64,000 nucleotides of DNA from Rickettsia endosymbiont of Ceutorhynchus obstrictus (GTDB lineage: Bacteria > Pseudomonadota > Alphaproteobacteria > Rickettsiales > Rickettsiaceae): NCBI RefSeq assembly GCF_964026565.1, contig NZ_OZ032162.1:1178001-1242000 (forward strand), read 5' to 3'. Positions 61,221 through 64,000 of this stretch are shown here, one piece after another. Position numbers and translations under genes: made by a program. Positions within the stretch are counted from its first letter, which is position 1; each line of letters starts with the position of its first letter. The notes below the pieces were generated by a model. It was not told the DNA's origin. It made no database searches and worked only from the letters and a program-made list of their open reading frames with translations.

Positions 61221-63176
61221 TCAGGGATGCAAGTCCTCTTTTAGGCGTAATATATTACTTTTACTAATTACCGACCTATAGACTTGCATATTTTCAAATA
61301 CTCGCTGAACATAATTTCTTGTTTCAGCAAATGGAATTAATTCAATCCAATTAATTACTTGCCGCATATTTTTTAATTCTCGCGGATCACCGAATCGCTC
61401 TATCCAGTTTTTTGTTCTATGAGGTCCGGCATTGTAGGAAATGATAGTTAGAAGATATGAATTATCATGTTGTTGTAATAATAATTTCAGATAATTAGAG
61501 CCTAAATTAATATTATATTTTGGATCTTTGATAAGTTTTGCGATATCACATTTAGTATTGATAGACTTAGCAGCATCGCAGGCGGTATTTTTGACAAGCT
61601 GCATCAAGCCCATAGCATTTGCCGTGCTAATTGCTGAAGTGTTAAAAACCGATTCCTGTCTAATTATACTATAAGTTAAATGCGCCTCTATCGGTGAATT
61701 TAAAATTTGATAAGGAGTAGGAAAGGCATGATCTAAAATACAGCTATGATATTGGCAGGCAATTTTTGCTACGTCCACCGTATGATGAAGATTATTATTA
61801 GCTTTGATAATATTGGTAATTAGTAAAATTTCCGCCGGAGTCGATACCGTTGCAATAGCTGCTTTAGCGTAGATAATCGCCAAACTAGTTTTACCGTATT
61901 TATTTAATAACTTTACGGCTTTAACAATATCATTTTTTTCTATTTTCTGCGTATGTGCTAATGTTATGTTAGGGTTACTAGGTAAAACTATTTTATGCTC
62001 TTTTAGCTCTATATTCGCGACTTGTCCGTAGAAAGTACACGGGTATTTAGCGGCTTTTTGATAAAACTCAGTTGCCGTTTTTTGATCACCTTTTGCTTCA
62101 TAGCTTCTTGCAAGCCAGTAATAGCCTCGTGATAGACTTATAGGGGTTTTTACTATCTTTATAAATTTATTAAAATGCAATAAAGCTTGATCGGGTTTAT
62201 TTAAAAAGCTTAAAGCCAGCCAACCGGCAAGCCATTCTTGTTCTCTTACCGTCTCAGGACATTTCGCAAAAGGAATGGTAATAATTTTATAGCTACCGGC
62301 AAAATCCTTTTGATCAATAAATTCTCGTGCGTAATAAGATTGCAGGCGACACCATTGTGCAAAATGTTTTTTATCGTTTTTTACCTTTTTAAATAAAGCA
62401 ATATCTTCACTACTCGCTGATTCTTTTTTCTTTGCATCTAAATAACGAAATAATAAACCGGAAGTATAATATTTTTCAGAGACATTTTTAAAAAGTTTTT
62501 CTGCCGATTGCGGGTTATTTATCATCGCGATTTGTGCCTTGAAAGAAGCCTGATATCCTACGCTTACATACGGCATCCCACGCTGCGCCGCTCTAATATC
62601 CGATTTCCATAAATGTTCGTCGATTCTGTGAACATGATCTTCTACATCTAAATATTTGTTCCACTTAACATAATATTCTTTTTCTTCCGCGTCGGTAAAA
62701 TCACCGTATATCCACGCGGCTTTAATAATCGGCAGTAATATTTTCCGGTCTTTCACTAATTTACTAGCAGCTAACGCATAAAATTTATAGCCTTTACCGG
62801 TGAGCGGAGGATTTTTGTTAAACCATTCTAATATTATTTTTTTATCCGTATCATGATTTAGATATCCTTCCGCCTTTACTTCCAATAAGCTATTTTGCGG
62901 CCATTTCGGATTATCTCGTAAAAATTTTATTACTTCTTTGAAGTTATTATTACAATATTTACTATCTAGAAATTTTTGTGAAAGAACGATTTTTGTTAAA
63001 GCCGTGTTATTTATTTCTTTAGTCAATTTTTCAGCTTTCACCCAATCTTTTTTATCTAAATAAATAAAAGTTTCTTGAATTTTATCTTGCGTAATAGCTT
63101 TTGCGTAAATATAGCTATCTCCTATGGAAAGCTTTAAGATGCCAAAAATAATTAATAGTTTAAACTTAATTCTCAT
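61221..63176 (-). CDS. slt: Soluble lytic murein transglycosylase
   Basis: A 651-residue periplasmic enzyme that cleaves peptidoglycan glycan strands, making anhydro-muropeptides. Signal peptide about 1-25. A long helical superhelix (U-shaped domain) to about residue 480, then the lysozyme-like SLT domain: catalytic E508 (YSIIRQESVFN), AMGLMQLVKNTA, NINLGSNYLKLLL and ISYNAGPHRTKNWIERFG. Full length. A 5-FTHF cyclo-ligase gene lies 13 bases upstream on the same strand, so they are probably cotranscribed. Confidence 0.93.
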   Translation of the reverse strand: MRIKFKLLIIFGILKLSIGDSYIYAKAITQDKIQETFIYLDKKDWVKAEKLTKEINNTALTKIVLSQKFLDSKYCNNNFKEVIKFLRDNPKWPQNSLLEVKAEGYLNHDTDKKIILEWFNKNPPLTGKGYKFYALAASKLVKDRKILLPIIKAAWIYGDFTDAEEKEYYVKWNKYLDVEDHVHRIDEHLWKSDIRAAQRGMPYVSVGYQASFKAQIAMINNPQSAEKLFKNVSEKYYTSGLLFRYLDAKKKESASSEDIALFKKVKNDKKHFAQWCRLQSYYAREFIDQKDFAGSYKIITIPFAKCPETVREQEWLAGWLALSFLNKPDQALLHFNKFIKIVKTPISLSRGYYWLARSYEAKGDQKTATEFYQKAAKYPCTFYGQVANIELKEHKIVLPSNPNITLAHTQKIEKNDIVKAVKLLNKYGKTSLAIIYAKAAIATVSTPAEILLITNIIKANNNLHHTVDVAKIACQYHSCILDHAFPTPYQILNSPIEAHLTYSIIRQESVFNTSAISTANAMGLMQLVKNTACDAAKSINTKCDIAKLIKDPKYNINLGSNYLKLLLQQHDNSYLLTIISYNAGPHRTKNWIERFGDPRELKNMRQVINWIELIPFAETRNYVQRVFENMQVYRSVISKSNILRLKEDLHP

Positions 63177-63189
63177 AATTTCGGTAAAT

Positions 63190-63723
63190 TTAATTTGTAA
63201 CTATAAAATTTAGCTTTTGATCATTTGGCGTTATAGGCAAATAATCTATTATCTGTTCTTTTAAACAAACTCCGACAGTCAATAAATCTTTATTATTACT
63301 TATATACTGGTCAAAAAAACCAAAACCTTGCCCTAATCTATGATTATCCTTACTAAAAGCGAGTCCCGGCATAATGATTAATTCCGGTTGATAATCCTCT
63401 TCCTTTTTTGGTTCATAAATATTGAATTTATTTAATATTAAATGTGTATCCTTGGTATATAGACTATAATTAATTTCGTTTTTTACAATTTTAGGTAAGA
63501 AAAATATAAGCTCAGGATGCCACTTAATTATTTCAAGTATATTAATCTCAGGTAACATAGGATAATATACTCCGACTGTTGTTACCTTAAACTCATTTAT
63601 TAATATATTAAGCTTGTGTATTATTAACTTTCTGGTTACTTCAGAATTTACTTTATCCTTATTCTTTCTTAAAAAATTTCTAAAATAAGATCGTAGAGCT
63701 GGCTTATCCATATAATAACTCAT
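63190..63723 (-). CDS. 5-formyltetrahydrofolate cyclo-ligase
   Basis: A 177-residue enzyme that turns 5-formyl-THF into 5,10-methenyl-THF using ATP. The family motif near the C-terminus is MPGLAFSKDNHRLGQGFGFFDQYI; the usual RLGYGGGYYD is changed at several positions (QGFGFFD). The N-terminal basic RNFLRKNKDKV and the phosphate loop VGVYYPMLPEINI fit. The changed glycine-rich loop may affect activity. Confidence 0.85.
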   Translation of the reverse strand: MSYYMDKPALRSYFRNFLRKNKDKVNSEVTRKLIIHKLNILINEFKVTTVGVYYPMLPEINILEIIKWHPELIFFLPKIVKNEINYSLYTKDTHLILNKFNIYEPKKEEDYQPELIIMPGLAFSKDNHRLGQGFGFFDQYISNNKDLLTVGVCLKEQIIDYLPITPNDQKLNFIVTN

Positions 63724-63781
63724 CTATATTAACTGCACAATATAGCAAAAAGCATTAAGGTATAGACATTAATGATTGAAG

Positions 63782-64000
63782 CTATATATTAATAGTTCTT
63801 TTATCTACTGCTAACGCTGCTTCTTTTATCGCTTCACTTAAAGTAGGATGAGCATGGCAAGTCCTTGCTATATCTTCAGCTGCCGCTCCAAACTCCATAA
63901 AAGCAACAAGCTCGGCAATCAAGGTGCCGGCATCGGGACCGATAATATGCGCACCGAGTACTTTATCAGTCTTGCTATCGGCAAGGATTTTCACCAACCC
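63782..64000 (-). CDS. lpdA: Dihydrolipoyl dehydrogenase, C-terminal end (gene continues beyond the window)
   Basis: The last ~72 residues of the E3 flavoprotein: GLVKILADSKTDKVLGAHIIG, then DAGTLIAELVAFMEFGAAAE and CHAHPTLSEAIKEAALAVD. The HxxxxE pair (HAHPTLSE) is the active-site base of the dimerisation domain. The gene is cut by the end of the window; its start lies upstream on the minus strand, beyond 64000. Confidence 0.92.
   Translation of the reverse strand, partial: GLVKILADSKTDKVLGAHIIGPDAGTLIAELVAFMEFGAAAEDIARTCHAHPTLSEAIKEAALAVDKRTINI

Overview
The window comes from an AT-rich alphaproteobacterium, almost certainly a Rickettsia. The evidence is: hundreds-of-bases spacers packed with short palindromic repeats, some running into coding frames; a reduced core gene set (dcw fragment, hemD-hemX-hemY, lnt, fabI, gyrB, ftsA, nrdA/nrdB, rpsA-cmk, clpP, slt); a lone purC; and ankyrin, UmuD, XRE, GNAT and kinase remnants. 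I cannot name the species from sequence alone.

Layout. 0-3 kb: a two-gene restriction-modification system whose first protein fuses a nuclease-like N-terminus to an N6-adenine methylase (BcgI-like layout), then tRNA-Arg(CCG). 3-9 kb: small DUF protein, ihfB-sppA, XRE regulator, lnt, fabI. 9.8-12.9 kb: an ABC-F ATPase gene split by an IS110-family element. 13-19.3 kb: a haem-oxygenase-fold-like protein, two small unknown genes, then a dcw segment (mraZ-rsmH-ftsL-ftsI) with repeats between ftsL and ftsI. 19.4-30 kb: antitoxin-like remnant, frameshifted ankyrin gene, sodium symporter, double-domain ABC permease, rbfA, membrane proteins, recR and hemD-hemX-hemY. 30-44 kb: Dabb protein, purC, M16 protease, nfeD, cycM, a large unknown protein, rnpA-rpmH, mgtE, tRNA-Leu(GAG), HAD hydrolase, gyrB, ftsA. 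44.6-47.8 kb: nrdB and nrdA, separated by repeats. 48.4-53 kb: an archaic (Csu-like) chaperone-usher pilus operon with three spore-coat-U subunits and a one-domain chaperone. 53.9-56.2 kb: tRNA-Ser(TGA), umuD-like gene and a cluster of decayed genes. 56.5-64 kb: clpP, rpsA, cmk, tRNA-Val(GAC), a structured-RNA candidate, slt, 5-FTHF cyclo-ligase and the 3' end of lpdA.

Mobile DNA dominates the spacers. I resolve: (i) seven copies of a 184-185 bp MITE with 18-bp inverted ends, five flanked by 9-bp direct duplications; (ii) two copies of a ~160 bp MITE at TA sites; (iii) composite palindromic elements bounded by a GCGTTGTTGCATGG-type end, three with perfect 9-bp target duplications, so they are also transposing units; (iv) nested palindrome cores, called here Pal-A to Pal-E. 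The repeats sit between genes that should be cotranscribed (ftsL/ftsI, nrdA/nrdB, chaperone/usher) and supply the C-terminus of the HemX-like protein.

The most notable observation is in the IS110-family element. Its ~330 bp non-coding end carries two segments that can pair, allowing G-U wobbles, with opposite strands of the two halves of the reconstructed insertion site, both including the same AT core. This is the arrangement expected of a target-programming bridge/seek RNA.
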